A program made the position numbers and the translations under genes. The notes beneath the pieces are model-generated. The model was given only the letters and a program-made list of their open reading frames with translations, did no database searches and had not been told where the DNA came from. A stretch of 36,985 nucleotides of DNA from Candidatus Cloacimonadota bacterium (lineage in GTDB: Bacteria; Cloacimonadota; Cloacimonadia; Cloacimonadales; Cloacimonadaceae). Where the stretch lies: positions 1 through 36,985 of the forward strand of contig JAAYWB010000028.1 in the NCBI GenBank assembly GCA_012516855.1. Reading direction: 5' to 3'. Below, in pieces: positions 14,998-23,698 of this stretch. Every line of letters starts with the position of its first letter. The stretch's first letter is position 1.

Positions 14998-16341
14998 CTA
15001 TTTCAGCACCGAAATCCGGCGGGTGAAGGTTCCTCCAGGCGTTTCGATCTTGATCAGATAGATGCCGTTGGGCACGTCGCGGCCACTCTCATCGCGGCAA
15101 TCCCAGCTGTAAAGCATTTGGTTTCCAGCCCGTTCCGACGAATCAAGGCCACGGACAAGCTGGCCTTTTAGGTTGAAAATCCGTGCGCCGGACACTGTAG
15201 GGGCATCCTGGCGATCCATTTTAATGATCAGCAGGTCCCGGGCGGGATTGGGCCAAATGTCAAGCCGGAGGGCGGGAGCGCACCCATCATGAACAGGAAC
15301 AGGATCATAGCTTTCCCAAGTAATGGTTTCGCTCAAATTGCCATAGTCATTGTTTTCGGTGTGTGCCGTCAGCAGCCAGTTGTCGTCATAGGTGTACCCG
15401 TAATGCCCACCCCAATAGAAGTTGACGCTATGGTAATTATTTGAATAGTTATAGGATATTGTGGATGTATTAGTGGGAGTGAAGGGGGCGTCCGGAGCAG
15501 CGATGTAACCGCTTTCTATCACAGTCTGCTCAGGAAACAGCATCTCGTTCCAGATCAGATATGAAAAGCTGGAATCCTTCCGATACCAGCTGCTGTATGA
15601 ATGGTCCTTTGTTATCTTGCTTTGGAGGACGAGTTCGCCTCGATAGTCAAATTGGTTCTTCCAGATCACGACCACCGGAGAGGTGGATTGGTCGATGTAA
15701 ATGCTGTCCGGCAGGGTATGGCTGCTCCAGCTTTGCCAGCGATTCGAGATGCTCTGCCCCTCCCTGTTCCAGTTTGTGTAGATCAGCCTGTTTTGTGAAT
15801 CGTAAGTGTGGATGATGATCTGGTAAGGCTGTACCGGGTCATAGTTGCTCCGGTACTCAGTTTCAGAGCTCAGATTGCCATGGGCATCGTAAGTATAGGC
15901 AATCCTGTTAATAACGAAGCCTTGGTCGTTAGACACGAGGTATTCGAACTTTTTCCCTTCCAAGTCATAGCGGGTGGTAAAAATTCTCTCCAGCACCAGA
16001 CCGCTGTCGCAAAAATAGGACCAGATCTCTATCACCTCCTCTTCGTAAGCGGGGTAGGAATTGTAGAAATATCTATCCACCGCACCCGAGTTGTAAGGTC
16101 CGGTACTGCCTCCTGTTTTGACCGAATCCAGCCGGGTGGGGATGGCCTGGTTGTAATAGTACCAAGTATAGTAAGAGGATGATTCAGAGCCATAAGGAGT
16201 CTGGTATCTATGCTCCAATCGCTTTCTCCAGTTCCCTGGCCCGTTGGGGTTGATGCACTCATCGCCAAGATTGATCACAGCCGCCAAGCAAATAGCCGCC
16301 TGCCACAAGCAGACCAGCGCGAAAATTAATCTCTTACTCAT
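14998..16341 (-). CDS. Secreted YD-repeat-like protein with FlgD-Ig sorting domain
   Basis: A 447-residue exported protein. A signal peptide covers about 1-21 (CLAAV). The middle region is Tyr/Ser/Asn-rich and has YD-type repeats (YTYDAHGNLSSETEY, HTYDSQNRLIYTNW, FDYRGELVLQS, YGYTYDDNWLLTAHTE), the pattern of RHS/teneurin-like beta-strands. The C-terminal ~85 residues are a FlgD-Ig/T9SS-like domain (IWPNPARDLLIIKM, ARIFNLKGQLVRGL, YSWDCRDESGRDVPNGIYL, RRISVLK). With only four or so YD units it is far shorter than full RHS toxins and has no toxin domain. Function unknown; surface display is likely. Confidence 0.85.
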   Translation of the reverse strand: MSKRLIFALVCLWQAAICLAAVINLGDECINPNGPGNWRKRLEHRYQTPYGSESSSYYTWYYYNQAIPTRLDSVKTGGSTGPYNSGAVDRYFYNSYPAYEEEVIEIWSYFCDSGLVLERIFTTRYDLEGKKFEYLVSNDQGFVINRIAYTYDAHGNLSSETEYRSNYDPVQPYQIIIHTYDSQNRLIYTNWNREGQSISNRWQSWSSHTLPDSIYIDQSTSPVVVIWKNQFDYRGELVLQSKITKDHSYSSWYRKDSSFSYLIWNEMLFPEQTVIESGYIAAPDAPFTPTNTSTISYNYSNNYHSVNFYWGGHYGYTYDDNWLLTAHTENNDYGNLSETITWESYDPVPVHDGCAPALRLDIWPNPARDLLIIKMDRQDAPTVSGARIFNLKGQLVRGLDSSERAGNQMLYSWDCRDESGRDVPNGIYLIKIETPGGTFTRRISVLK

Positions 16342-16443
16342 CTTTCCAACTCCTTTGTTCTCTTATGCAAAAAGTTTATCAATATGCAACAAGTTTCAAG
16401 CCCACTGGCAGTTAAAGATCGCATCTTCTTTCCTCCAATGAGG

Positions 16444-16719
16444 CTATTTCAGCAGTGTCACTTTGCGGGTATGTTGCTTTCCTCCCGATTCCAAAAGAAG
16501 GATATACACCCCGGAAACTACGTCGTCGCCAGCGGAATCCTTTCCGTTCCAGATGATGCTGTGCTTTCCGGCCCGCATATAGCTGTCAAGGAGCGTGGCG
16601 ATCCTTCTGCCCCGAAGGTCATATACGCTGATGGTGGCAGGTCCGGCTTCGGGAAGGCTGAATGTTATGCTGGTGCTGGGATTGAAAGGATTTGGGCTAC
16701 AGCTTTCCAGGCAGGGCAT
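16444..16719 (-). pseudogene. Sorting domain of the frameshifted secreted protein
   Basis: This frame encodes a complete FlgD-Ig/T9SS-like sorting domain: SCSPNPFNPSTSITFSLPE, ATISVYDLRGRRIATLL, IIWNGKDSAGDDVVSGVY and ending RKVTLLK. It has no signal peptide or ribosome binding site of its own. It lies in the +1 frame relative to the 848-residue frame upstream and overlaps its last 8 codons, so it is best read as the detached C-terminus of that protein. The apparent ATG at 16719 is probably an internal Met. Confidence 0.8.
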
Positions 16720-19243
16720 TGCCGGGACCTGGGGATCCGGGGTCCGGATTGGCAGTGTTCGCTGATGTCACACCCTGCAACAAGACCGCTGCGGCGCTTC
16801 TTTCCAGGGCAACCCAGGCCCGGTCTCCCAACAGAGAAACAGATGGAGGAAAATTCCCTCCCGCGAAGACCATATAATTATCCGGCAGGGCCATTTGCCA
16901 CTGCGGAGTGATGAACATATGCCATAAGGCGGGTGATCCGTTCATATATCCATTTACAATCATCAGCAAGTCGCCATTGGAAAGCAAGTTGGCGCCCAAA
17001 ACATCCCAGCCGTCATTATAGAGCACTGGTATGGAGATGGTTAGGGTACACATAAATTGTTCTTGTAAATACATGTGCACTATGTAATGATCACCATAGT
17101 CCCCGATACAAAGAAATTCATCCCAGATATAGACATTGTAATTACCTCCCAGCAACAGTTCCTCAATAGGGAACACATAGTCGCCCTGCCTGTTGATCAT
17201 GGTATGCGCGAAAGAGTAATCGACCCAATCGGGACCGATTTCCTCATAATATCCCATCAGCACATGCAGTTTATCTTCGTAAACCGTGAAAGTATGTCTG
17301 TAGAGCAACCCTGATCCATATTGCATCGGCATATTCATCCCCCATTGGGGAAATCCGCTCACAACCGCGCCATTTGAGTTAATGCAAGCCAGCATCGGTA
17401 TTCCGCCCAAAGACCATGTAAGCCAGGGCCATTCCAGCTTGATATTTCTCATGTAGCCTGTAATTGTGGGATGGGGCTGGGTAATCTGGATTCCATCTCC
17501 CCAGAGTGGTATAATGCCGCTGATTTTTTGACCCCAGATGGTGGTGTGTGAACTCGACCAGATTATATACCAGTAGCCTAGGGAGGTGCTGACATTCACC
17601 CAGCCAACATTTTGCCCGCCCGTACCGATCTGCAGGCCGCCTTCCGGAAGCAGGATGTTCCCTGCCGCGTCAAATATCTGGTAACGCTTGCTGACCACGC
17701 TACCCAGCTGTTCTCCCCACACCACCATGGTGAGGTTATCATTGCAGCATACCAGGCTCTGACCGTTCCGGAAACTCTCCGGACGGTTGACTTTAAACCC
17801 GCCGTCAGCGAACAAAGGCTGTCCGTCGGTTGTGTGGATTTGCAGGTAAAGGTCCCAATTCGAGGAGGATAGCGGCGCCTGATCCCAGATCACCGCGCTG
17901 CCGTCGCTGCGTGCAGAGGTCATCACATCCTTCACCTTGCCGGAGCCTCCATATACCAGTTCCATTCCGTTGGCAGCAAGCTGCGGCTGGAATTGCTGGT
18001 CCAGGACCTGCACTTTGATCCCTCTGCGCCAGGTTTCATGTTCGTACCATTCAATACCTATGAAATTTCCATATCCGTGGGCGGTAGGGATTCTTTTGTC
18101 ATTGGATGTGTTTGTTATTTCGTAAACTACCATATCACCTGCGGCGCTCACCTGGATTGCAATTACATCACGCGGATTGTCGTAAACGCAGGCTACCACA
18201 ACGCAGCCCCCAGCGGCATCCGGAATAGCCTGGGAGATCCCATCCAGATATCCGATTCCCGTGGTGAGGTCGATTCCGGCGCCATATTGCGCCACTCCAG
18301 CGGCGTCGATCTTTTGCAAATATTCTGTATTATTGGTTTCCGCTGTGACGAAGATGCTATTGTCAGGCCCCGGAACAGCCCTCAGTTTTAAACCATTGAT
18401 CCAGTTTGCGCTTATGGCGGTAACCGGTTGGGGCCACAAAGCGGCGCCGGAAAAGTCATAGCGCTGAACGTCCACGCTGGAGTCATGGTCCACGCACAGC
18501 GCGAAAGAACTATCCGCCAGGGCGCAGAACTTCCCTATGGGAATGTTGTTTGTGGATGCAACGCTAAGCGGCTGGGGCCACATAAACTGCCCTGAATAGT
18601 TCATCCGCTGCACTCTCACCATGTAGCGGACACTCCAACAGACGAGCACGCTGTCATCCGGCAGGATCATCAAATCGGAGTACCAACTGTTCGAATCTTC
18701 AATGATCACGTAGTTGGGCGACATGGTTGGGGCTCCGGAGGCGTCCAGATGCTGGATGGCACAGCGTTCTCCTTCGTATCCGTCTCCAGACCATGATACA
18801 TACACACCGCCATTGTGATCGGCTGCCAGGCTGGCAATGGTATCCATCCAAAGGCTCGAAACTAAGGTTCCCTGCGGACCCCACAGAAATTCACCCGTGC
18901 GGGAGATCTTCAGCAACCGGAGACCGCTACGTGCACAGAGAATCACGAAGGCCTGGTCGGATGTCTCCACCAATCCATAACTGCCAATTGGAGTTGGGAT
19001 CGCCAGAGGCGTGTCCCAAAGCGGCTGGTACTGTTGGTCATAGAAGCCCAGCTTGTAGCCCGGGACGGCGTTGTCATTCTGCCACCACACCAGCAAATGG
19101 CAGCCATCGGAGGTCTGCAGGGAATGACCAGAGTACCTCACGTTTTCATAATTCACCACCGTGACCGGTTCCGGCCAGGCCAGCTCCGCCGACAGCATTC
19201 CAACCGCGGCAAGCAGAACACATAGGAATACAAGCTTCTTCAT
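16697..19243 (-). CDS. Secreted protein, sorting domain lost by +1 frameshift
   Basis: As written, 848 residues: a signal peptide (1-19, ends LSAEL) and a long body of repeated Trp blades (GEFLWGPQG, GQFMWPQP, GAALWPQP), similar to the 2979-4928 gene and suggesting a beta-propeller-like fold. The last codons drift into PDPGSPGPGNALPGKL and stop. Removing one C from GACCCCGG (near 16736-16743) joins NPDP directly to DPQVPAMPCLESCSPNP and the sorting domain, giving a 932-residue protein ending at 16444. The upstream body has no other lesion. This could be a true mutation, length variation in the C tract, or a sequence error. Function unknown. Confidence 0.82.
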   Translation of the reverse strand: MKKLVFLCVLLAAVGMLSAELAWPEPVTVVNYENVRYSGHSLQTSDGCHLLVWWQNDNAVPGYKLGFYDQQYQPLWDTPLAIPTPIGSYGLVETSDQAFVILCARSGLRLLKISRTGEFLWGPQGTLVSSLWMDTIASLAADHNGGVYVSWSGDGYEGERCAIQHLDASGAPTMSPNYVIIEDSNSWYSDLMILPDDSVLVCWSVRYMVRVQRMNYSGQFMWPQPLSVASTNNIPIGKFCALADSSFALCVDHDSSVDVQRYDFSGAALWPQPVTAISANWINGLKLRAVPGPDNSIFVTAETNNTEYLQKIDAAGVAQYGAGIDLTTGIGYLDGISQAIPDAAGGCVVVACVYDNPRDVIAIQVSAAGDMVVYEITNTSNDKRIPTAHGYGNFIGIEWYEHETWRRGIKVQVLDQQFQPQLAANGMELVYGGSGKVKDVMTSARSDGSAVIWDQAPLSSSNWDLYLQIHTTDGQPLFADGGFKVNRPESFRNGQSLVCCNDNLTMVVWGEQLGSVVSKRYQIFDAAGNILLPEGGLQIGTGGQNVGWVNVSTSLGYWYIIWSSSHTTIWGQKISGIIPLWGDGIQITQPHPTITGYMRNIKLEWPWLTWSLGGIPMLACINSNGAVVSGFPQWGMNMPMQYGSGLLYRHTFTVYEDKLHVLMGYYEEIGPDWVDYSFAHTMINRQGDYVFPIEELLLGGNYNVYIWDEFLCIGDYGDHYIVHMYLQEQFMCTLTISIPVLYNDGWDVLGANLLSNGDLLMIVNGYMNGSPALWHMFITPQWQMALPDNYMVFAGGNFPPSVSLLGDRAWVALERSAAAVLLQGVTSANTANPDPGSPGPGNALPGKL

Positions 19244-20072
19244 AATGGCACCTCAAAGATACAATACTTTTATTTGCAATTTTGCCAAGATAATTTTCCT
19301 CAAATCGTCCGTTTTTTATAGGATATCAGCGATGATTTTTCAGCCCACAGGTCTTTGTATGGATTGATGTTGGGTCTAGTCACCCGATTGAAGCATTCTT
19401 TTGGAAGTATGGTCAACTTGCATTAGAGAAGCAGAAACACCAAAAGAGACCGAAATGGCTGCAAGGGCAAAGAAACGGTTCTCTTTTAAACCGGGTGGGT
19501 AACTCCCTGGGAGGGTACATGATAGCGGGATTGTGAAGTGGATTGGAAGAAGGGATGCCGTCAGGCCGTTAAGGCCCTGCCTTATGCTCCGGATACGCCT
19601 CCCGTATGATGCCCGCATTTGATGCGAGTATCGTACGGGAGGCGTGGGAGGGCGATAGAAGCGAGCGCTCAGGGCCTGACTGACAGGACCTGGCGGTGAG
19701 TAGGCAAGTTAGGGCTTTCTTTTTAATCAAGAGGTTATGTGCACTTAACCAGAAAGAAGCCGAGAGAGCATGAACCTTTCCTAGTTAACACCTTACATCT
19801 CATTCCCCGCGCCCTCTCCTGAAAAGTCAAAACTGGCGTCATCATGGGACGAAGACGTCGCATCCGGAATCCAACCCGTGACGGGTAATGCCTTAGTAAC
19901 GTCACGATCCAGGCTGCACTTAGTTCGAAACCGCTTCACAATCAAAACGACCATTCACGAAAGGTTTAGATTCCGTCACGTTGCGCAGATGGCGCTCTAT
20001 TGTAGAATGACATGCTTCAGGCTGTTCAATGGAGGGGAGGGCAATCAATAGAGATAGAAAAATCCATCCTAA
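19244..20072. other. Repeat-containing spacer at the edge of the accessory island
   Basis: No gene is supported in these 829 bases. It holds nested-palindrome copy B (19563-19730) and the motif CTCTTTTAAACCGGGTGGGTAACTC (about 19481-19505). The stretch from about 19730 to 20072 shows no clear gene or repeat and may be decayed DNA between the repeat and the AT-rich cassette. Confidence 0.65.
19563..19730. repeat. Nested-palindrome dispersed repeat, copy B
   Basis: This is the best-preserved inner palindrome: ACGCCTCCCGTATGAT pairs with ATCGTACGGGAGGCGT at 15 of 16 positions, around GCCCGCATTTGATGCGAGT. The outer arms GGCCGTTAAGGCCC and GGGCCTGAC flank it. It aligns along its length with copies A and C, including the trailing GACAGGACCTGGCGGTGAGTA segment shared with copy C. 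Confidence 0.75.
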
Positions 20073-20294
20073 TCAATTTGTTTCAAGACTTGAATTCTCT
20101 ATAGTCATCAGAAGATCAATTTGTTCTTGTTGTAGATCTACCACTTTTTGTAGGATTTTGATTTGTTCGTCTTGATATGCAACCAATTCCTCAAACGATT
20201 GGATAATATCCTCTAACGATTGGATCATATCATCACTCTGTGCTTTATACTTCTCATGCATTTTCAAAATCCCTTCAGCCGTATTATCAGCCAT
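20073..20294 (-). CDS. Small coiled-coil protein of the accessory cassette
   Basis: A 73-residue acidic protein that is almost wholly coiled coil: heptads run through DDMIQSLEDIIQSFEELV and IKILQKVVDLQQEQIDLL. There is no membrane segment or known domain. The ATG at 20294 has GGAG 7 bases upstream; an ATG two codons earlier is too close to that site. It starts 18 bases after the nuclease gene ends, so it is the third gene of the cassette and may be an oligomerisation partner or regulator of the nuclease. Function is inferred only from context. Confidence 0.6.
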   Translation of the reverse strand: MADNTAEGILKMHEKYKAQSDDMIQSLEDIIQSFEELVAYQDEQIKILQKVVDLQQEQIDLLMTIENSSLETN

Positions 20295-20312
20295 GAACAT
20301 ACTCCCATATTG

Positions 20313-21461
20313 TTACATTGGATTGCCTGAATGGATGAGACCTTTCCATCTGTACGCTCTGCGAAATCCTTGAGATTCTGCCTCCTTGACGGAGTAAGCG
20401 TAAAATTCACCAGGCTTGTCGATTTGTGTTTTATCATATTGCTGATCGAAAGGCAGATGGTATATCTTCTCATGTTTAGCATTAATATTGCATTTTATCA
20501 TTGGATAATCCTGGAGTTTTTCGTTCTCCCTCACCTGAATTCCGAGTGCATTAGCAAAATCCCATGCTGTTTCTGACAGGTTGGTGGCTGTTACAAACAC
20601 AGCTTTTATCTTTTCAGATTTTATTAAATCTGGAAACTCAGCCAGTTTTTTTACAGATTTTCGTTTTATGGTGTCTATATAGTATTTAACGGTGGTTCCA
20701 TAAAGCTGATTTATATGCTTCTCATGTATGGTCTTGTGTGCGGACCAACATTTGCATTGAACAATTTTGATCTGGGCATCCTTTTTACAAATAAGGTCTC
20801 TCCCCATGTCTTGCAATCCAAATGAGATGCCAGAATATTCTACACTGTATCCTTGGGATTCATATAGGTATCCAATGTATCTTTCGTAGTCTCTGCCAAT
20901 AAGGTAAGGAGATTTCTTGGACTTTTTATATTTATCCAGTGCAAGCTGATTCCGTTCTGTAACAGACAACTTCTCATACTCAGAAGCAGGAAAGTATTTT
21001 GAAACCGGATCCGAGTCATCATCGTCAAGAGATGTTGAATCAGACACTTCCTTGATGAATTCATCACGATCTTCCCCTAAGTAGTCTTTCAGCCATGGGA
21101 ACAAGCTTTCATAATACTCCAAGATGTATTTTGTTGTCTTTAACTCAACTTGCAGTACTTTGTTTTTACGAGAAATTCTTCGTACTTCCTCTGCTGCTTT
21201 AGTGGCTCGGTGCTTCTTGTTTTCTAGATAGTATGCCAAAGCGAATTCCAAGAAATAATGATACTCAGATATAGCGTTTGCAAGCCAGGGGAAGCCTTGG
21301 GATTTTTCTGCTTCAAGTTTGAGAAGCCCGCGTTCGCGCTCCTCGATAATGTCTAACATTCGTTTGTTATCATCATTCAGCTGCTTGGCAGACTTGTTCA
21401 AGTCCTCGATCTTCTTTAGTGTTGCTTCAATTTCCCGCGCTTTGTTTGAAAAGAAGAACAT
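20313..21461 (-). CDS. Coiled-coil protein with Mrr-type PD-(D/E)XK nuclease domain
   Basis: A 382-residue protein. The N-terminal half (about 6-130) is coiled coil broken by two FPWL motifs (57-60 and 121-124), then an acidic linker (DDDDSD). Residues about 185-315 match the Mrr-like restriction endonuclease fold: Glu193 in the first helix, Asp222 in MGRDLI, and QCKCW with Lys237, giving a complete E...D...QxK site. A ~70-residue C-terminal region ends in GFRRAYRWKG. Mrr-type enzymes cut modified or foreign DNA. The gene starts just after the stop of a two-TM coiled-coil protein. The DNA is visibly more AT-rich than the flanking core genes, suggesting transfer. A defence role is inference. 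Confidence 0.82.
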   Translation of the reverse strand: MFFFSNKAREIEATLKKIEDLNKSAKQLNDDNKRMLDIIEERERGLLKLEAEKSQGFPWLANAISEYHYFLEFALAYYLENKKHRATKAAEEVRRISRKNKVLQVELKTTKYILEYYESLFPWLKDYLGEDRDEFIKEVSDSTSLDDDDSDPVSKYFPASEYEKLSVTERNQLALDKYKKSKKSPYLIGRDYERYIGYLYESQGYSVEYSGISFGLQDMGRDLICKKDAQIKIVQCKCWSAHKTIHEKHINQLYGTTVKYYIDTIKRKSVKKLAEFPDLIKSEKIKAVFVTATNLSETAWDFANALGIQVRENEKLQDYPMIKCNINAKHEKIYHLPFDQQYDKTQIDKPGEFYAYSVKEAESQGFRRAYRWKGLIHSGNPM

Positions 21462-21462
21462 C

Positions 21463-21843
21463 TTACCTGAACATCCTTGTCATGGGTTTACGCATCTCGT
21501 GGTCTTCCAGTTCTTTCTTTAGGGATTCATTCCTCTTAGACAGCCTGGCAATACTTGAATTGTGCTCTTTCAGCGCCGACGATAGGTTTGTACGAACTCT
21601 TCTATGGCTGATATCTATATAATCGATGTTGAAGATCAAGTCGATGAGTTCTGTGATCAATGAATATACTATATAAAGAACCCCCATAGTTAAGGGGCTA
21701 AGGAAGAGGAAGTTAATCATATTCGCAGCTATTTCATTATATGCAATTCTCCCAACCCAATATAGAATCATAGCCGGCAACGTTACTGACACTATGAATC
21801 CAATAACGCCTATGATGATATCGTATGTTCCTTTCTTGATCAT
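21463..21843 (-). CDS. Two-TM protein with C-terminal coiled coil
   Basis: A 126-residue protein with two membrane helices (about 8-30 and 43-68), then a cytoplasmic coiled-coil tail (about 80-120; SSALKEHNSSIARLSKRNESLKK...). No known family is recognised. Its stop lies one base before the nuclease ATG (sequence AGGTAAGATG), so the two are translationally coupled. The matching coiled coils suggest it tethers the nuclease to the membrane. It could be a sensor or effector in a membrane-associated defence cassette; this is inferred from context. Confidence 0.65.
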   Translation of the reverse strand: MIKKGTYDIIIGVIGFIVSVTLPAMILYWVGRIAYNEIAANMINFLFLSPLTMGVLYIVYSLITELIDLIFNIDYIDISHRRVRTNLSSALKEHNSSIARLSKRNESLKKELEDHEMRKPMTRMFR

Positions 21844-21883
21844 TCAGCCTCTTAACTAATTAATGTTGATTGCGCCAAGTCAT

Positions 21884-22230
21884 TTATTGGAGTACAGATT
21901 CACTATGGCAAGCAGTTCCGTGGCGTATTTCGTCCAGGTTTTCCAGATCGTGTTTCTGTTCAGTTTTCCCTCCGATAAAAGTGATAAGCTGTTTTCTCTT
22001 GTCCGAAAAGTAGAATCGAAAGTTGGGCTTGCGGTTGTTGTCGTCAAGCAGAATCCTAAAGTATGATTTGGTGTCGGGTGGTGTATCCTTTTTAATTGGA
22101 CTTTCTGCGAGAGGATGACTTTGACAATATAATAGAAAGTTTCCATTTCATCCAAAGTTGTTTCGATACCGTCATTTTTCTTATAGGTTTTGTCCAAACC
22201 ATTGACAGCGGAGGCACGCTTAGTTTCCAT
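21884..22230 (-). pseudogene. Decayed 3' fragment of a restriction-type (HsdR-N-like) protein gene
   Basis: The frame from an ATG at 22230 encodes GIETTLDEMETFYYIVKVI...LKRIHH. It then breaks near 22070-22083, and the next frame continues DTKSYFRILLDDNNRKP, FRFYFSDKRKQ, GGKTEQKHDLENLDEI to a TAA at 21886-21884. Together these match the conserved C-terminal segment (TTEEEL.. IVK.IL...RI..RDTKSYFGILLDDNNRKPI) of type I restriction-like proteins with an HsdR-N endonuclease domain, from memory of that family. One base is missing from the CACCACCCGACACC stretch. The N-terminal nuclease part is absent; the fragment begins 18 bases after the tldD stop. Confidence 0.7.
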
Positions 22231-22247
22231 TGTTTCAACTGGTAACG

Positions 22248-23687
22248 TCAGATTTTCACGCTGACGTTGATGTTTTTGAAGCGGGCGGGGGCCACGCCGT
22301 GGGAAAGCTGCATGACCTGCCCCGGTTCGCCTTTTCCGCAATGGAAGGTGCTGTGGTAGGACCATTCCTCCGGTCCGCAAACGGCGTCACAGGAGTTCCA
22401 GAAATCCTTGGTGATGCCAAAATAGGTTGGTTCATTCACGATTCCGGTGATCTTGCCGCCGTCGATGCGGTAGCCTATTTCGGTGGTGAACTGGAAGTTG
22501 TTGCGGTTGTCGTCGATGCTCCAGGTTTTGGTGAAATCGAGCAGGTAGCCGTGTTCGGTGCTGGCGATCAGCTCTTCGAGGCTGCCGGAACCCGGCGCGA
22601 GGCAGAAATTGGTCATGCGCACGAGGGGAAAATCGTCGGCGAAAGAGGCTTTCATGTTCGATGAAGGCTGCAATCCCAGCAACTTGGCGATTTGGCGCGA
22701 GGTTTGCTGATTGACCAGGATGCCGTCTTTGATGATGTCCACTTTCTGTCCGGGAACGCCTTCGTCGTCCACAGGATGGTAACCCAGGCCTTTGGGGTCG
22801 GTGCTGTCGCTGTAGATGTTCACCAGTGGCGAGCCGTATTGGAAGGAGCCCAGCATTTCGGGCTTGATGAAGGTTTTGCCGGCGTAGGAGATTTCCATGC
22901 CGAAGATGCGGTCCGCCTCTGTGGCATGTCCCACCGATTCATGCAGTTGCAGCGCGAGATGCCCGTTTCCGATGATGATGTCGGCACGGTCGTCCTCGAT
23001 GGTAGGAGCGTTTAGCAGATCGATGGCCTCTTTCATGATGCGGTCGGTGTTTTCGGCGAATTTTTGTTGCTCGAAGAGCTCGAAGCCGCCTCGGCCCGCG
23101 CTCATGTGGCCAGGCCAGGTGCGGGACTGGATCTGGCCTCCGTCGGAGGCGACCACCTCCATCACCGGTAGGGTGTTGTAATATGATGTGTGGGAATAAG
23201 TTCCCTCGCTGTTCGCGTAATATTTTTCTTGGCGCATGAATTGCCCCATCACCATGGAGTGGACGATTTTGCCTTGGGGTTTGATCGCCTCGGCCAGGCC
23301 GCGCAGGCAGGCAGTCTTTTCTTCCTTGGGCATTTTGAAGGGGTCGATCTCGGGCTGGTGGTGATACTCTGCCCTGGTTGCCGGCAAAGCGGGGAACTCC
23401 ACCCTGTTGCGGATAAAATTGCCGCCCTGGCGGGCATTTCTTACCGCTGTCCTGACAAGGCGGTCGATCGCGGCGGCGCTCAGGTCGCGCGACCCGGCGA
23501 AACCCCAGCAGCCGTTGATGAGCACCCTGATGCCGATGGCGGTGGAATCCATGCTGCTGCCGTAACTGCGCATGAATCCGTTCATAAAATACAGCCATTC
23601 ATTGTCGGTGCGGGTGATCCTGACATCTGCGAAGCTGATGTCAGGCTGGGCGAGTTTATTGAGGGTTTGTTTGATCAGTTGTTCCAT
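22248..23687 (-). CDS. tldD: TldD-family metalloprotease subunit
   Basis: A 479-residue TldD protein. TldD and TldE form a heterodimeric peptidase that trims unfolded or modified peptides (microcin B17 maturation, CcdA turnover in E. coli). The metal site is intact: HESVGH (249-254) plus a C-terminal Cys (CGKG, residue 450). AGGGGAGC precedes the ATG. It lies 11 bases after tldE, in one operon with an amidohydrolase-like gene. The accessory island begins right after its stop, so the 3' end of tldD is the island boundary. Confidence 0.93.
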   Translation of the reverse strand: MEQLIKQTLNKLAQPDISFADVRITRTDNEWLYFMNGFMRSYGSSMDSTAIGIRVLINGCWGFAGSRDLSAAAIDRLVRTAVRNARQGGNFIRNRVEFPALPATRAEYHHQPEIDPFKMPKEEKTACLRGLAEAIKPQGKIVHSMVMGQFMRQEKYYANSEGTYSHTSYYNTLPVMEVVASDGGQIQSRTWPGHMSAGRGGFELFEQQKFAENTDRIMKEAIDLLNAPTIEDDRADIIIGNGHLALQLHESVGHATEADRIFGMEISYAGKTFIKPEMLGSFQYGSPLVNIYSDSTDPKGLGYHPVDDEGVPGQKVDIIKDGILVNQQTSRQIAKLLGLQPSSNMKASFADDFPLVRMTNFCLAPGSGSLEELIASTEHGYLLDFTKTWSIDDNRNNFQFTTEIGYRIDGGKITGIVNEPTYFGITKDFWNSCDAVCGPEEWSYHSTFHCGKGEPGQVMQLSHGVAPARFKNINVSVKI

Positions 23688-23698
23688 GTTGCGCTCCC

